Below are positions 46,237 through 54,775 of a DNA stretch of 64,000 bases, piece after piece. How positions within the stretch are numbered: position 1 is the first letter of the stretch; each line of letters starts with the position of its first letter. The stretch is from Parapusillimonas sp013416435 (lineage in GTDB: Bacteria; Pseudomonadota; Gammaproteobacteria; Burkholderiales; Burkholderiaceae_B), in contig NZ_CP197474.1 in assembly GCF_052180245.1 (NCBI RefSeq), forward strand, positions 806,001-870,000, given 5' to 3'. Position numbers and translations under genes: made by a program. The notes beneath the pieces were generated by a model. It was given only the letters and a program-made list of their open reading frames with translations. It did no database searches and was not told where the DNA came from.

Positions 46237-47517
46237 ATGCTCATTGCGATTTTTGTATCGTCGCTGCTGGCGGCCATGGCGCTTGGCGTGCCCATCGCGT
46301 TCTCTCTGATGGTCTGCAGCATGGCCATGATGTGGTACATGGATTTTTTCGACGCGCAGATCATGGCGCAGAACATGTTGTCGGGCGCCGACAGCTTTCC
46401 GCTCATCGCCATTCCGTTTTTCGTCCTCGCGGGCGAACTCATGAATGCGGGCGGCATTTCCAGGCGGATCGTGGACGTCGCCGGCGCCTGGGTGGGGCAT
46501 TTCAGGGGCGGACTGGGCTACGTGGCGATCTTTGCCTGCGTCATCATGGCTTCGCTTTCAGGCTCCGCTATCGCCGATACCGCGGCGGTAGCGGCGTTGC
46601 TCATCCCCATGATGCGCAACGCGGGCTATAACGTGCCGCGCGCTTCGGGCCTGATCGCCTCGGGCGGCATCATTGCCCCCATCATTCCTCCCTCCATCGG
46701 GTTCGTGATGGTCGGGGTGGTGGGGAATATCTCGATCACCAAGCTGTTCATTGCCGGGATCGCGCCCGGCCTGATGATGGCTCTCGCACTGGTCGTCACC
46801 TGGGCTTTGCAGGCGAAGCGCGATGACATGCCGCGCGGCGAAAGGAAGTCGTCCCGCCAGCGCTGGTCGGCGACGATGGCGGGTTTCTGGGCGTTGCTCA
46901 TGCCGGTGATCATCGTCGGCGGCTTGCGGGCGGGTTACTTCACCCCTACCGAGGCGGCCGTCGTGGCGGTGTTCTATGCATTGTTCGTTGGTTTTTGCGT
47001 GTATAGGGAGCTCAAGATCAGCGACCTGTACGGCCTGTTGCTGGCCGCCGGCAAAACGTCCGCCATCGTCATGTTCCTGGTCGCCGCCGCACAGGTTTCC
47101 GCATGGTTGATCGCCGCGGCCAACATTCCCATGGTGGTCGCCGACATCCTCGAACCCCTGATCGACAATCCCGTGCTGTTGATGCTGGCCATCATGCTGC
47201 TGGTATTTACCGTGGGCACCGTGCTGGACTTCGCGCCGACCATCCTGATCTTGATACCGGTGCTGATGCCGACCATACGCATGGCGGGCATCGATCCGGT
47301 CTATTTCGGCGTGCTGTTCATCATGAACAACGCCATAGGCCTGATCACGCCGCCCGTCGGCACCGTGCTCAACGTGGTCTGCGGCGTGGCACGGGTGCGC
47401 ATGGATCCCGTCATTCGCGCCGTGATGCCCTATTTGCTGGCCCAGTCGGCGGTATTGCTGCTGCTCGTGCTGTTTCCGCAGTTGGTCATGGCACCGCTGA
47501 ACTTCATGACGCGCTAG
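46237..47517 (+). CDS. TRAP transporter large permease (DctM family)
   Basis: A 426-residue sodium-coupled permease with about 12 hydrophobic segments. DctM motifs include GADSFPLIAIPFFVLAGELMN near residues 47-67, SGSAIADTAAVAALLIPMM near residue 108-126 and GGIIAPIIPPSIGFVMVGVVG near 145-165. The last hydrophobic segment ends QLVMAPLNFMTR. It ends the operon that begins with the FAH hydrolase at 42353. The 144 bp that follow lead to tRNA-Ser and show no clear terminator. Confidence 0.95.
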   Translation: MLIAIFVSSLLAAMALGVPIAFSLMVCSMAMMWYMDFFDAQIMAQNMLSGADSFPLIAIPFFVLAGELMNAGGISRRIVDVAGAWVGHFRGGLGYVAIFACVIMASLSGSAIADTAAVAALLIPMMRNAGYNVPRASGLIASGGIIAPIIPPSIGFVMVGVVGNISITKLFIAGIAPGLMMALALVVTWALQAKRDDMPRGERKSSRQRWSATMAGFWALLMPVIIVGGLRAGYFTPTEAAVVAVFYALFVGFCVYRELKISDLYGLLLAAGKTSAIVMFLVAAAQVSAWLIAAANIPMVVADILEPLIDNPVLLMLAIMLLVFTVGTVLDFAPTILILIPVLMPTIRMAGIDPVYFGVLFIMNNAIGLITPPVGTVLNVVCGVARVRMDPVIRAVMPYLLAQSAVLLLLVLFPQLVMAPLNFMTR

Positions 47518-47661
47518 CGTGCTGCTGGGAACAGCGTGCCAGAAACGGCGTTATGGGTGTGCGGCCTTGGCCGCCTGGGTTCAACCCACAGCGTCTTCCA
47601 ATTCTGATAGAATAGCGGACTTCGCTTTGCGTAAATGGTAAATTGCCATGCAAGGCAGATA

Positions 47662-47752
47662 GGACAGGTGGCCGAGTGGTTGAAGGCGCACGCCTGGAAA
47701 GCGTGTATACGTGAATAGCGTATCGGGGGTTCGAATCCCCCTCTGTCCGCCA
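47662..47752 (+). tRNA. tRNA-Ser, anticodon GGA
   Basis: The 91-nt sequence is a class II tRNA. The acceptor stem GGACAGG pairs with TCTGTCC (one G-U), followed by discriminator G and an encoded CCA. The D-arm begins TGGCCGAGTGG. The anticodon stem CACGC/GCGTG holds the loop CTGGAAA with anticodon GGA, reading UCC and UCU. A long variable arm (near TATACGTGAATAGCGTA) and the T-arm GGGGGTTCGAATCCCCC follow. The next structure, 10 bp on, is a palindromic repeat with a T-run that works as its terminator. Confidence 0.97.
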
Positions 47753-47762
47753 GGTATTTCAA

Positions 47763-47796
47763 GGGTCAGACCCCATCCGGGGTCTGACCCTTTTTT
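47763..47796 (+). terminator. Palindromic repeat copy 14 (loop ATCC) acting as terminator of tRNA-Ser
   Basis: GGGTCAGACCCC, loop ATCC, GGGGTCTGACCC, then six T residues. The outermost pair of the usual repeat is changed on both arms (G to A on the left, C to T on the right), so pairing is kept and merges with A and T flanks. Stem plus T-run makes this a proper intrinsic terminator. Confidence 0.9.
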
Positions 47797-47897
47797 AACT
47801 TTTGCGCCGCCTCATACTTTTCTTGACAAATTGTAATGCCGGTGCGTCCAGGCCAGGCCCGGCTTTCGCATGGTCTATGTTGCGGCCGGCAGCCATA

Positions 47898-47922
47898 CAT
47901 ATGTCCAATGTATCGACATATG
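47898..47922. promoter_or_regulatory. Inverted repeat upstream of pckG
   Basis: CATATGT, an 11-bp spacer, then ACATATG: perfect 7-bp arms about 95 bp before the pckG ATG. A second overlapping dyad, ATACAT with ATGTAT, lies inside. It may be a regulator site for pckG. The whole 47797-48016 stretch has no gene. Confidence 0.4.
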
Positions 47923-48016
47923 GCCTAGGTTTCATGGCACGGGATGCCGCTTGCGGCGATACGATCTACACTACGGTGGATCTCATATCCGTAAAATCCA
48001 GGAGGAATTCCGACCC

Positions 48017-49855
48017 ATGAACGCAGCCCATCCGAAATTTACCTTGGAATCAGAAGCTCCCGCATGGGTGCGCCACGCGCGCCTGAAAGAATGGGTGCAG
48101 GAAATCGCCGCGCTGACTCAACCCGACCGCATCGAGTGGTGCGATGGTTCGCAGGCCGAGTACGACAGGCTATGTGACGCCATGGTGCAGGCAGGGACGC
48201 TGCGCAAGCTGAATCCCGCCAAGCGGCCCAATTCTTACTTGGCATGGTCGGATCCGGGCGATGTGGCCCGGGTCGAGGACCGCACCTTCATCTGTTCCGA
48301 AAAGGAAGAAGATGCCGGCCCCACGAACAACTGGGCCGCCCCGGCACAAATGCGCAGTACCTTGAACGGGCTGTTCGAGGGCTGCATGCGCGGGCGTACG
48401 CTGTACGTCATCCCGTTCTCGATGGGGCCGCTGGGTTCGCCCATCGCGCACATCGGCGTGGAGCTCAGCGATTCTCCCTACGTGGTAGTCAACATGCGCA
48501 TCATGACGCGCATGGGTCGCAAGGTCTACGACGTGCTGGGCGAGGATGGCGATTTCGTGCCTTGCGTGCATTCGGTGGGCAAGCCGCTGCAGGCCGGCGA
48601 GGCCGATGTGCCGTGGCCGTGCAATGACACCAAATACATCGTCCACTTTCCTGAAGCCCGGGAAATCTGGTCCTATGGCTCCGGCTATGGGGGCAACGCG
48701 TTGCTGGGCAAGAAATGCTTTGCGCTGCGGATCGCTTCCAGCATGGGACGCGATGAGGGCTGGCTGGCGGAGCACATGCTCATCCTGGGCGTGACCACGC
48801 CGCAGGGCAAGAAAATGCATGTGGCCGCCGCTTTTCCCTCCGCTTGCGGAAAGACCAATTTCGCAATGATGATTCCACCGTCGTCGCTGCCCGGATGGAA
48901 GGTCACGACCATCGGAGACGACATCGCCTGGATCAAGCCGGGCGCCGACGGCCGGCTGCGCGCCATTAATCCCGAGGCGGGCTACTTCGGTGTCGCACCC
49001 GGCACCAACGAGAAGACCAATTACAACTGCATGGCTTCGCTGCGCCAGAATGTGCTGTTCACCAACGTGGCGCTGACCGACGACGGCGATGTATGGTGGG
49101 AAGGGATGGGGCCCGCGCCTGCGCATTGCCTGGACTGGCAAGGCCAGGACTGGACGCCCGATAGCGGCCGCAAGGCGGCCCACCCCAACGCGCGATTCAC
49201 GGTATCGGCCGAGCAGAATCCGGCCATCGATCCGGACTGGGACAACCCCGACGGCGTGGTGATCGATGCATTCATCGTGGGTGGACGGCGTGCCGACACC
49301 GTACCGTTGGTCACCGAAGCGCGCAACTGGGTCGAAGGCGTCTACATGGCGGCCACGATGGGCTCCCAGACGACGGCCGCCGCGGCCGGCGCGCAAGGCG
49401 TGGTGAGGCGCGATCCCTTCGCCATGCTTCCTTTCTGCGGCTATAACATGAGCGACTACTTTGCTCACTGGCTGGCGCTGGGCGAAAGGCTTCAGGCCGC
49501 AGGCGCGCGGATGCCTCGTTTCTTTGCCGTCAATTGGTTCCAGACGGACGAGAGCGGCCGTTTCATCTGGCCGGGCTTCGGGGAAAACATGCGGGTGCTG
49601 AAGTGGATGCTGGAACGCATCGAAGGCGTCGGCCAGGGCCAGGATACGCTGTTCGGCACGACACCGCGCTACGAAGACATTACCTGGAGCGGCCTGGATT
49701 TCGGCAAGCCCGATTTCGAGCGCATCACCACGGTTGACGAGCACGCCTGGAAGAAAGAGCTTGCTTCTCACGCGGAACTGTTCAAAAAGCTGCATCACGG
49801 CTTGCCGGCGCAGTTGCGCGATCATTGCCAGCGCTTGATGGCTCGCCTGAGTTGA
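48017..49855 (+). CDS. pckG: Phosphoenolpyruvate carboxykinase (GTP)
   Basis: The enzyme makes phosphoenolpyruvate from oxaloacetate and GTP, the committed step of gluconeogenesis. At 612 residues it has the length of the GTP-dependent type (the ATP type is about 530). The P-loop is AAAFPSACGKTNFAMMIPP near residues 272-290. The substrate and Mn region contains GSGYGGNALLGKKCFALRIAS near 221-241 and FAVNWFQTDESGRFIWPGFGENMRVL near 505-530. The ATG at 48017 follows AGGAGG; the longer frame to 47870 covers the promoter region. The enzyme fits a chromosome rich in organic-acid importers. Confidence 0.97.
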   Translation: MNAAHPKFTLESEAPAWVRHARLKEWVQEIAALTQPDRIEWCDGSQAEYDRLCDAMVQAGTLRKLNPAKRPNSYLAWSDPGDVARVEDRTFICSEKEEDAGPTNNWAAPAQMRSTLNGLFEGCMRGRTLYVIPFSMGPLGSPIAHIGVELSDSPYVVVNMRIMTRMGRKVYDVLGEDGDFVPCVHSVGKPLQAGEADVPWPCNDTKYIVHFPEAREIWSYGSGYGGNALLGKKCFALRIASSMGRDEGWLAEHMLILGVTTPQGKKMHVAAAFPSACGKTNFAMMIPPSSLPGWKVTTIGDDIAWIKPGADGRLRAINPEAGYFGVAPGTNEKTNYNCMASLRQNVLFTNVALTDDGDVWWEGMGPAPAHCLDWQGQDWTPDSGRKAAHPNARFTVSAEQNPAIDPDWDNPDGVVIDAFIVGGRRADTVPLVTEARNWVEGVYMAATMGSQTTAAAAGAQGVVRRDPFAMLPFCGYNMSDYFAHWLALGERLQAAGARMPRFFAVNWFQTDESGRFIWPGFGENMRVLKWMLERIEGVGQGQDTLFGTTPRYEDITWSGLDFGKPDFERITTVDEHAWKKELASHAELFKKLHHGLPAQLRDHCQRLMARLS

Positions 49856-49860
49856 GAGAA

Positions 49861-49883
49861 GGGAGCCGGATCCACCGGCTCTC
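49861..49883 (+). terminator. Hairpin between pckG and sixA
   Basis: GGGAGCCGG, loop ATCCA, CCGGCTCTC (one G-U pair) right after the pckG stop. No T-run follows, so it is a weak terminator or a 3'-end stabiliser. Confidence 0.45.
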
Positions 49884-49897
49884 AACAAGGGGCTCAT

Positions 49898-50425
49898 ATG
49901 CTTCGTATCATGTTGCTTCGTCATGCCACGTCCAGCCGCCCGCAGGGTGTCCCGGACCACGAACGGCCGCTGTCCCCACAGGGTTGCCACGAAGGCGAGT
50001 CCATCGCCGGCTACATGGTCGCCCACGGACTGGCGCCGGACCTAGCAGTCGTGTCGACGGCGACCAGAACCCAGGATACGTGGCGATATGTGTCGATGGC
50101 TTTCGGCGATGGCATAGCGCATGTCGCAGAAGGGGGCTTGTATGAGGCCGATGTGGAAGACATCATGCAGGTCGTGCGCGGCATCAGACAGGGGCCGCGC
50201 TCCGTTTTGCTGGTCGGGCATAATCCTGGCCTTGCAGAGACCGCTCACTACCTGTGCTCCGACTTCGCCTCGTCGCCTATGGTGCAGGCGAAAGGCTATC
50301 CTCCCGGTTCCTTGGCCGTGCTCGACTTCGAAGCCGAGCAATGGAAGGACATTGCTCGCAATGGCGGAGAGCTAGAGCGGTTCATCACGCCGCCGGCCGG
50401 GGGTCAGACCCCGCATGGGGTCTGA
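49898..50425 (+). CDS. sixA: SixA-type phosphohistidine phosphatase
   Basis: A 175-residue histidine-phosphatase-superfamily protein. The catalytic RHG-type motif is LLRHATSSRP at residues 6-15, and the second active-site His is in SVLLVGHNPGLAETAHYL near residue 108. In E. coli SixA removes phosphate from the nitrogen-related phosphotransfer protein NPr. The native end should be near LERFITPP; the tail GGQTPHGV and TGA are read from palindromic repeat copy 15. It follows pckG by 42 bp behind a hairpin. Confidence 0.88.
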   Translation: MLRIMLLRHATSSRPQGVPDHERPLSPQGCHEGESIAGYMVAHGLAPDLAVVSTATRTQDTWRYVSMAFGDGIAHVAEGGLYEADVEDIMQVVRGIRQGPRSVLLVGHNPGLAETAHYLCSDFASSPMVQAKGYPPGSLAVLDFEAEQWKDIARNGGELERFITPPAGGQTPHGV

Positions 50426-50429
50426 CCCC
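50400..50429. repeat. Palindromic repeat copy 15 (loop GCAT) overlapping the 3' end of sixA
   Basis: A canonical 30-bp copy read as G-Q-T-P-H-G-V-stop, giving the last residues and the TGA of sixA. It is the last copy before a 9.7-kb repeat-free accessory block. Confidence 0.97.
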
Positions 50430-50452
50430 AAAAACCCGCTACGCTGCGGAGT

Positions 50453-52159
50453 CTATCCAGCGATGGCTTTGTTCAGCAGACCATCGCTGATTTTCTCCGC
50501 AATCATGATCGTTGGTATATTGGTATTCGCAGTGGGCAGGCGAGGCATGACTGACGCATCCGCCACCCAGATGTTTTCGATTCCGAATACTTTTCCCTTG
50601 TTGTCGACGACCGCCGCAGGGTCCGTCTCCAATCCGATGCGGCAAGTGCCGGAGGGATGCCATACACCGAATACATTGTCGTGGACGAAGTCTTCCAGCT
50701 TCTGTTCATTCTGCAAAAGCTCAGGAAATGATATGCCTTTTAGCAGAAAGGTTCGCAGCAGCCAGAACCGGAGAGGCTGCGGAGCGTCGAGGCCGCGACC
50801 TATTATTGAAGTAAGCAGCTGATTGAGACCCGACACGCGGCTAAGCGCCTTGATTCGCGGCGAGAAGGATGCCGGAAACAAATCCCTTGAGTCCGGATTG
50901 AGCGCGGGGCAGGCGAGCGTCTTCACCAGCATGCGCAGGCCTTCCATCATGCGGACGCTGTCCCGGTGATCGGACAATAGATTGAGATCGACCCGCGGAA
51001 AGTCGTCGGGTGAGGGCGAGCGCAGCGCCAGCTCACCTACAGAGTATGGCCGATTGCACCATAGGAAATACAGGGCCAGTCGTGCGCCGATGGCATGCCA
51101 ACCAGCCTTGGCCGAGACACCCACGTACATGTCGGAATCCACGCCGCCTTCCACTTCTGAAGAATAGCGAATACTCACGAGACTGGAACGTCGGTACGCA
51201 TTGGGCAGGCGCAGTTCTTTTGGCAGATACTGGCAAAGCGTGAGCGTGGGATGATCTCGGAGATTCTTGCCCACGCCGGGCAGATCTGAGTGGACAGCTA
51301 TCCCAAGTTGATTCAGGTCGCTGCCGGGGCCGATACCGGCGCGCATCAAGAGAGCGGGCGACTGCAGGGCGCCGGCGCAGAGCACGACACGATGCGCCCT
51401 GATAGTCGTTCGCTGCGCACTCTGGTCCGTAATCTCAACAGCGTTGACTCTGCGGCCGTCCATGATCAGGCCTGTGACCCTTCTGTTCGACGCGATGTCG
51501 AGATTGGGTCGGGCCCGCGTTCGGGCGTCCAGGTAGCCCACCGCCGTGGATACCCGTTGATCGTTGATGTTGGAAAACGCGGCGGGATACACGCCGTCTT
51601 CGAATTCTGCGTTCTGGTCTCCCCGCAGTGGAAGGCCCCGGGCGCGGAATGCCTCAGCCACGCGATGTGGAAAAGCCGGCCATGCGTCCGGTGAAATGCG
51701 GCGGATTGGGATTGGGCCGTTCTTACCGTGCGAATCCCCATCGTAATCCAAGTCGTGCTCAAGCTTGCGAAAGTAGGGCAGCACGTCGCGCCAGCCCCAA
51801 GCCGTCGCGCCCATCTCCACCCATTCTTCGTAGTCGCGTGGCAGGCCGCGATTGGCGGATTGCACGTTGATGGATGAACCGCCACCCATCACTCTTGCCT
51901 GCTCGTAGGGTCGAGGTTCGGTTCTGCTTGACGCGCGTGCCTTCAGTCCGGGCCAAATATATTTGTCGCCATGGAAAAGCGGCATGGGATAGCTGTCCAG
52001 AATCTCTCCTGGGACCCTGCCAGGGGGCGTATCGACGCCGGCTTCGACCAAGAGCACCCTATTGGAAGGGTCGGCCGACAGTCTGTTCGCGAGCACGCAG
52101 CCCGCTGAGCCCCCGCCGACGATGATGTAGTCATAGACTTGTTCTGAGCTAATGGACAT
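50453..52159 (-). CDS. GMC-family FAD oxidoreductase (second copy)
   Basis: A 568-residue glucose-methanol-choline flavoprotein. The FAD motif is YDYIIVGGGSAGCVLANRLS near residues 9-28. The GMC signature ARVMGGGSSINVQSANRG is near residues 88-105. The catalytic His is in WHPSGTCRIG near residue 507 and the Asn in TANTNIPTIMIAEKIS near 545. It differs clearly from the first GMC protein and lacks its RGKTLGGC loop. It probably oxidises an alcohol imported by the adjacent TRAP system. It is the last gene of the leftward run from the TRAP receptor at 55756. Confidence 0.92.
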   Translation of the reverse strand: MSISSEQVYDYIIVGGGSAGCVLANRLSADPSNRVLLVEAGVDTPPGRVPGEILDSYPMPLFHGDKYIWPGLKARASSRTEPRPYEQARVMGGGSSINVQSANRGLPRDYEEWVEMGATAWGWRDVLPYFRKLEHDLDYDGDSHGKNGPIPIRRISPDAWPAFPHRVAEAFRARGLPLRGDQNAEFEDGVYPAAFSNINDQRVSTAVGYLDARTRARPNLDIASNRRVTGLIMDGRRVNAVEITDQSAQRTTIRAHRVVLCAGALQSPALLMRAGIGPGSDLNQLGIAVHSDLPGVGKNLRDHPTLTLCQYLPKELRLPNAYRRSSLVSIRYSSEVEGGVDSDMYVGVSAKAGWHAIGARLALYFLWCNRPYSVGELALRSPSPDDFPRVDLNLLSDHRDSVRMMEGLRMLVKTLACPALNPDSRDLFPASFSPRIKALSRVSGLNQLLTSIIGRGLDAPQPLRFWLLRTFLLKGISFPELLQNEQKLEDFVHDNVFGVWHPSGTCRIGLETDPAAVVDNKGKVFGIENIWVADASVMPRLPTANTNIPTIMIAEKISDGLLNKAIAG

Positions 52160-52243
52160 GGCAGTGTAAATCTCTTCAATAGGAGGCGCGATGCCGCGTC
52201 AGCGGCATGTGAGTGTCAGATGGAGCGTGTGGAGCATGTGCGC

Positions 52244-52861
52244 TCACTGCGATAGGCCAGCCTCAGTGCTGAAGTGGCGGCTCCAACCGGCCGCGAGCTT
52301 CAGTAACTCGGCGGGGCTTGTCAATGTTTCAACCTGTATGCCTTCGCGTTCTAGCTCATCGGCGAGCGAGCCGGATAGCGTTTCAATGGCGTTGCTGCGG
52401 GCCACTTGATGAAGCAGGACGCCACTGTTGGGGGTGATGCGCGGGCAGATGTTGACGATGCATCCGTACTGACTGCGGCGCATGAATGGTATGGTGGCTT
52501 TCGCGCAGGCGAAGATGCGTTGCAGGTCTTGCGCGACATGGCGGTCCCAGTTCAGCGGCGATTCACCGAACTGGCCGGCGCTCATTGTGTCGCCGGCCGT
52601 ATTATTGATCAGAACGTCGATGCGTCCGAAATGCTCCATCACCGTCCAGGCCATCTTGGTTGCTTCGGATTCAATAGAGGTGTCCACCGCTATTGCGATG
52701 GCACTTCCGCCTTCGGCCTCGATCTGCTGAGCAAGGCCGGTTTCGTCTGTGTCGGTAATCGCTACACAAGCGCCGGCGGCTGCCATGGTGCGGGCATAGT
52801 CCGTTCCGATCCCGTGGGATGCGGCGGTGACGATCGCGACCCACTGATTGAATCTGTTCAT
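52244..52861 (-). CDS. Degenerate, shortened short-chain dehydrogenase/reductase
   Basis: The 205-residue sequence follows the SDR fold: AIVTAASHGIGTDYARTMAAAG at residues 9-30, FGRIDVLINNTAGD near 78-91 and a C-terminal ADELEREGIQVETLTSP. Three catalytic elements look lost. The usual Ser region after IVNI reads CPRITP. The YxxxK motif, aligned by the following AI helix, reads HQVARSN with neither Tyr nor Lys. The NAD loop TGxxxGxG has A for the first G. About 45 residues are missing at the C-terminus. It may be a decaying gene or a non-catalytic partner. The frame is open and lies 18 bp after the DctM gene, so it is probably translated. Confidence 0.78.
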   Translation of the reverse strand: MNRFNQWVAIVTAASHGIGTDYARTMAAAGACVAITDTDETGLAQQIEAEGGSAIAIAVDTSIESEATKMAWTVMEHFGRIDVLINNTAGDTMSAGQFGESPLNWDRHVAQDLQRIFACAKATIPFMRRSQYGCIVNICPRITPNSGVLLHQVARSNAIETLSGSLADELEREGIQVETLTSPAELLKLAAGWSRHFSTEAGLSQ

Positions 52862-52879
52862 GAGTGTTCCTTCGTGCCT

Positions 52880-54148
52880 TCACCGTCCAATCAGTGCCGT
52901 CACTAGGAAGGGCTGCCAGGAGAGCAGCACGAGCAGAGCCGTTGTAATCGCCAGGAAGGGCAACAGCGGCCAGATAATCTCCGCGGGTTTCGCTCCGGTC
53001 ACGCGCGCCGCCACGTATAAGGCCGCGCCGACCGGCGGCGTGAGCAGGCCCAGCGTCAAGTTGATGCACATGATGACACCGAAGTGGTATGGGTCGATAC
53101 CATATACCTGAGTCGCGACAGGTAGAAGGATGGGTACCAGCAGGATCAGTGCCGCGATGCCGTCAAGTACGGTGCCAACCGCAAGCAAGAGGGCAGTGAC
53201 CAGCAGCATGAACACGAAGGGGTCGGCGGTGACGCTCTGCAGCAGCATGGCCAGCTGTTGCGGCACTTTCTCGAAGACGATTACCCAGCCAAACACACCG
53301 GCGGCGGCGACCAGGGAAAGGACGACTCCGGTGTTGATGCCTACACGCATGAGCATGCCGCCGAAACGCTCGAACCGTATTTCATTGTGCGCGAGTTTTC
53401 CGACCAGCACGGCGGCCAGAGCGCCGAGCGCAGCGGCTTCGGTCGGCGTCGTCAGCCCGCCCAGGATCCCTCCGATCATGACGGTCGGGACCAACATCGA
53501 TGGAATTGCGGTAACGATGTTCTGTAGTTTCTGCCGCCTGCTCAATCTGACGCCGGGAGGGTAGTTGTAGCGCCAACCGAGCAGTGCGATGATGATGATG
53601 AATCCCGCCGCCATCAGCAGGCCGGGGATGATGCCGGCAATGAACATGTCACCAATGGATATCTGTGCCAGCACGCCGAAAATCACAAATAGCATGGATG
53701 GCGGAATCACCGGCGCCAGCAATGCGCCCGCGCAGGTTGTGGCGGTTGCGAAGCCGCGCTGATATCCTTGGCGCTCCATTTCCGGAACCATTACTTGCGA
53801 CATGACGGCCACTTGCGCATTGGCCGATCCGACGATGGACGCCAGAAACATGTTGGCCAGAATATTGATGTAGGCCAGTCCGCCACGTACGTGGCCGATG
53901 AACACAGATGCCAGGGCGACGAGACGGCGGGTAATGCCGCCTTCGTTCATCAACTCGCCGACAAACATGAACAAGGGAATGGCAAGCAGCCCATAGTTTT
54001 CAATGGCAGAAAAAAACTGTTGCGGAAACGAAAGATAGAGAACCGTATTGCCGCTGATGTAGATATAGAGAAGGGCGGTCATTGCCAACACCAGGGTGAT
54101 GGGCAGGCCCAACGCCAATAAAACGCCAAAACTTAGTGGGATCATCAT
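52880..54148 (-). CDS. TRAP transporter large permease (DctM family, second system)
   Basis: A 422-residue permease with about 12 hydrophobic segments. DctM motifs include SAIENYGLLAIPLFMFVGELMNEGG near residues 46-70, ASIVGSANAQVAVMSQVMVPEM near 107-128 and APVIPPSMLFVIFGVLAQISIGD near 150-172. The C-terminal part ends LLTPPVGAALYVAARVTG ... LIGR. It directly abuts the DctQ gene (the start codon follows its stop). Likely carries organic acids with sodium. Confidence 0.94.
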   Translation of the reverse strand: MMIPLSFGVLLALGLPITLVLAMTALLYIYISGNTVLYLSFPQQFFSAIENYGLLAIPLFMFVGELMNEGGITRRLVALASVFIGHVRGGLAYINILANMFLASIVGSANAQVAVMSQVMVPEMERQGYQRGFATATTCAGALLAPVIPPSMLFVIFGVLAQISIGDMFIAGIIPGLLMAAGFIIIIALLGWRYNYPPGVRLSRRQKLQNIVTAIPSMLVPTVMIGGILGGLTTPTEAAALGALAAVLVGKLAHNEIRFERFGGMLMRVGINTGVVLSLVAAAGVFGWVIVFEKVPQQLAMLLQSVTADPFVFMLLVTALLLAVGTVLDGIAALILLVPILLPVATQVYGIDPYHFGVIMCINLTLGLLTPPVGAALYVAARVTGAKPAEIIWPLLPFLAITTALLVLLSWQPFLVTALIGR

Positions 54149-54721
54149 TTACTCCGCGGTGACGGTGGATATTGAGCTCAAGGACGATGCGGGTGTGCGG
54201 AGAGTCTGTATCAGATTGGACAGCCCGTGAATAATGATGGTGAACGAAACCCAGGGGATGACCAGCCAGAACCAGAATTTCTTGATGCCTAATGTATTGG
54301 TCGTATCTTCATAGATAAAATTGAAGGTATCCCCCGAAAAGAGGTGTGTGTCGAAGTTGACCCGGATGAGCGCCACGGGATCAAACCATTGATAGCTCAA
54401 CGCAAACAGAATGACGCCAAACGCCAATACCAAGACATCGGTCACAATCCTCATGGTCTTCATCAATGATGCGGGCACCATATCGACGAGCATGGTGACT
54501 GAAACCGAGTCTCGGGTCTTGAGGGTAAGCGACATACCGATCATGGCCATCCACACCATCGTCAGGATGGCCAGCTCGTCCATCCAGTAGATCGGGCTGC
54601 GTACAGCCCGTCCGGCGGCGTTTGTAAGTATCATCAGCGGCAGCGCGATCGCGATGATGCGGATCACGACACCTTCGATGCGGGCGATGCAACTGCTTAG
54701 ATTGGCGAGAATTCGTAGCAT
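54149..54721 (-). CDS. TRAP transporter small permease (DctQ family, second system)
   Basis: A 190-residue four-helix membrane protein with the DctQ pattern: IIAIALPLMILTNAAGRAVRSPIYWMDELAILTMVWMAMIGMSLTLKTRD over residues 21-70. The C-terminal part has an extra hydrophilic stretch of about 30 residues (FDTHLFSGDTFNFIYEDTT) between helices 3 and 4, longer than usual. The ATG at 54721 is preferred over a TTG at 54742. It completes the TRAP system with the genes at 52880 and 54776. Confidence 0.92.
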   Translation of the reverse strand: MLRILANLSSCIARIEGVVIRIIAIALPLMILTNAAGRAVRSPIYWMDELAILTMVWMAMIGMSLTLKTRDSVSVTMLVDMVPASLMKTMRIVTDVLVLAFGVILFALSYQWFDPVALIRVNFDTHLFSGDTFNFIYEDTTNTLGIKKFWFWLVIPWVSFTIIIHGLSNLIQTLRTPASSLSSISTVTAE

Positions 54722-54775
54722 GATCGTAGTATGGGCTTTCAAGGTTGACGTATGGTAGGCAGTGCCGGAAGGCGC

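Noticed and set aside
48170..50026. A 618-codon minus-strand frame opposite pckG
   Set aside because: Shadow of pckG; no motif seen.
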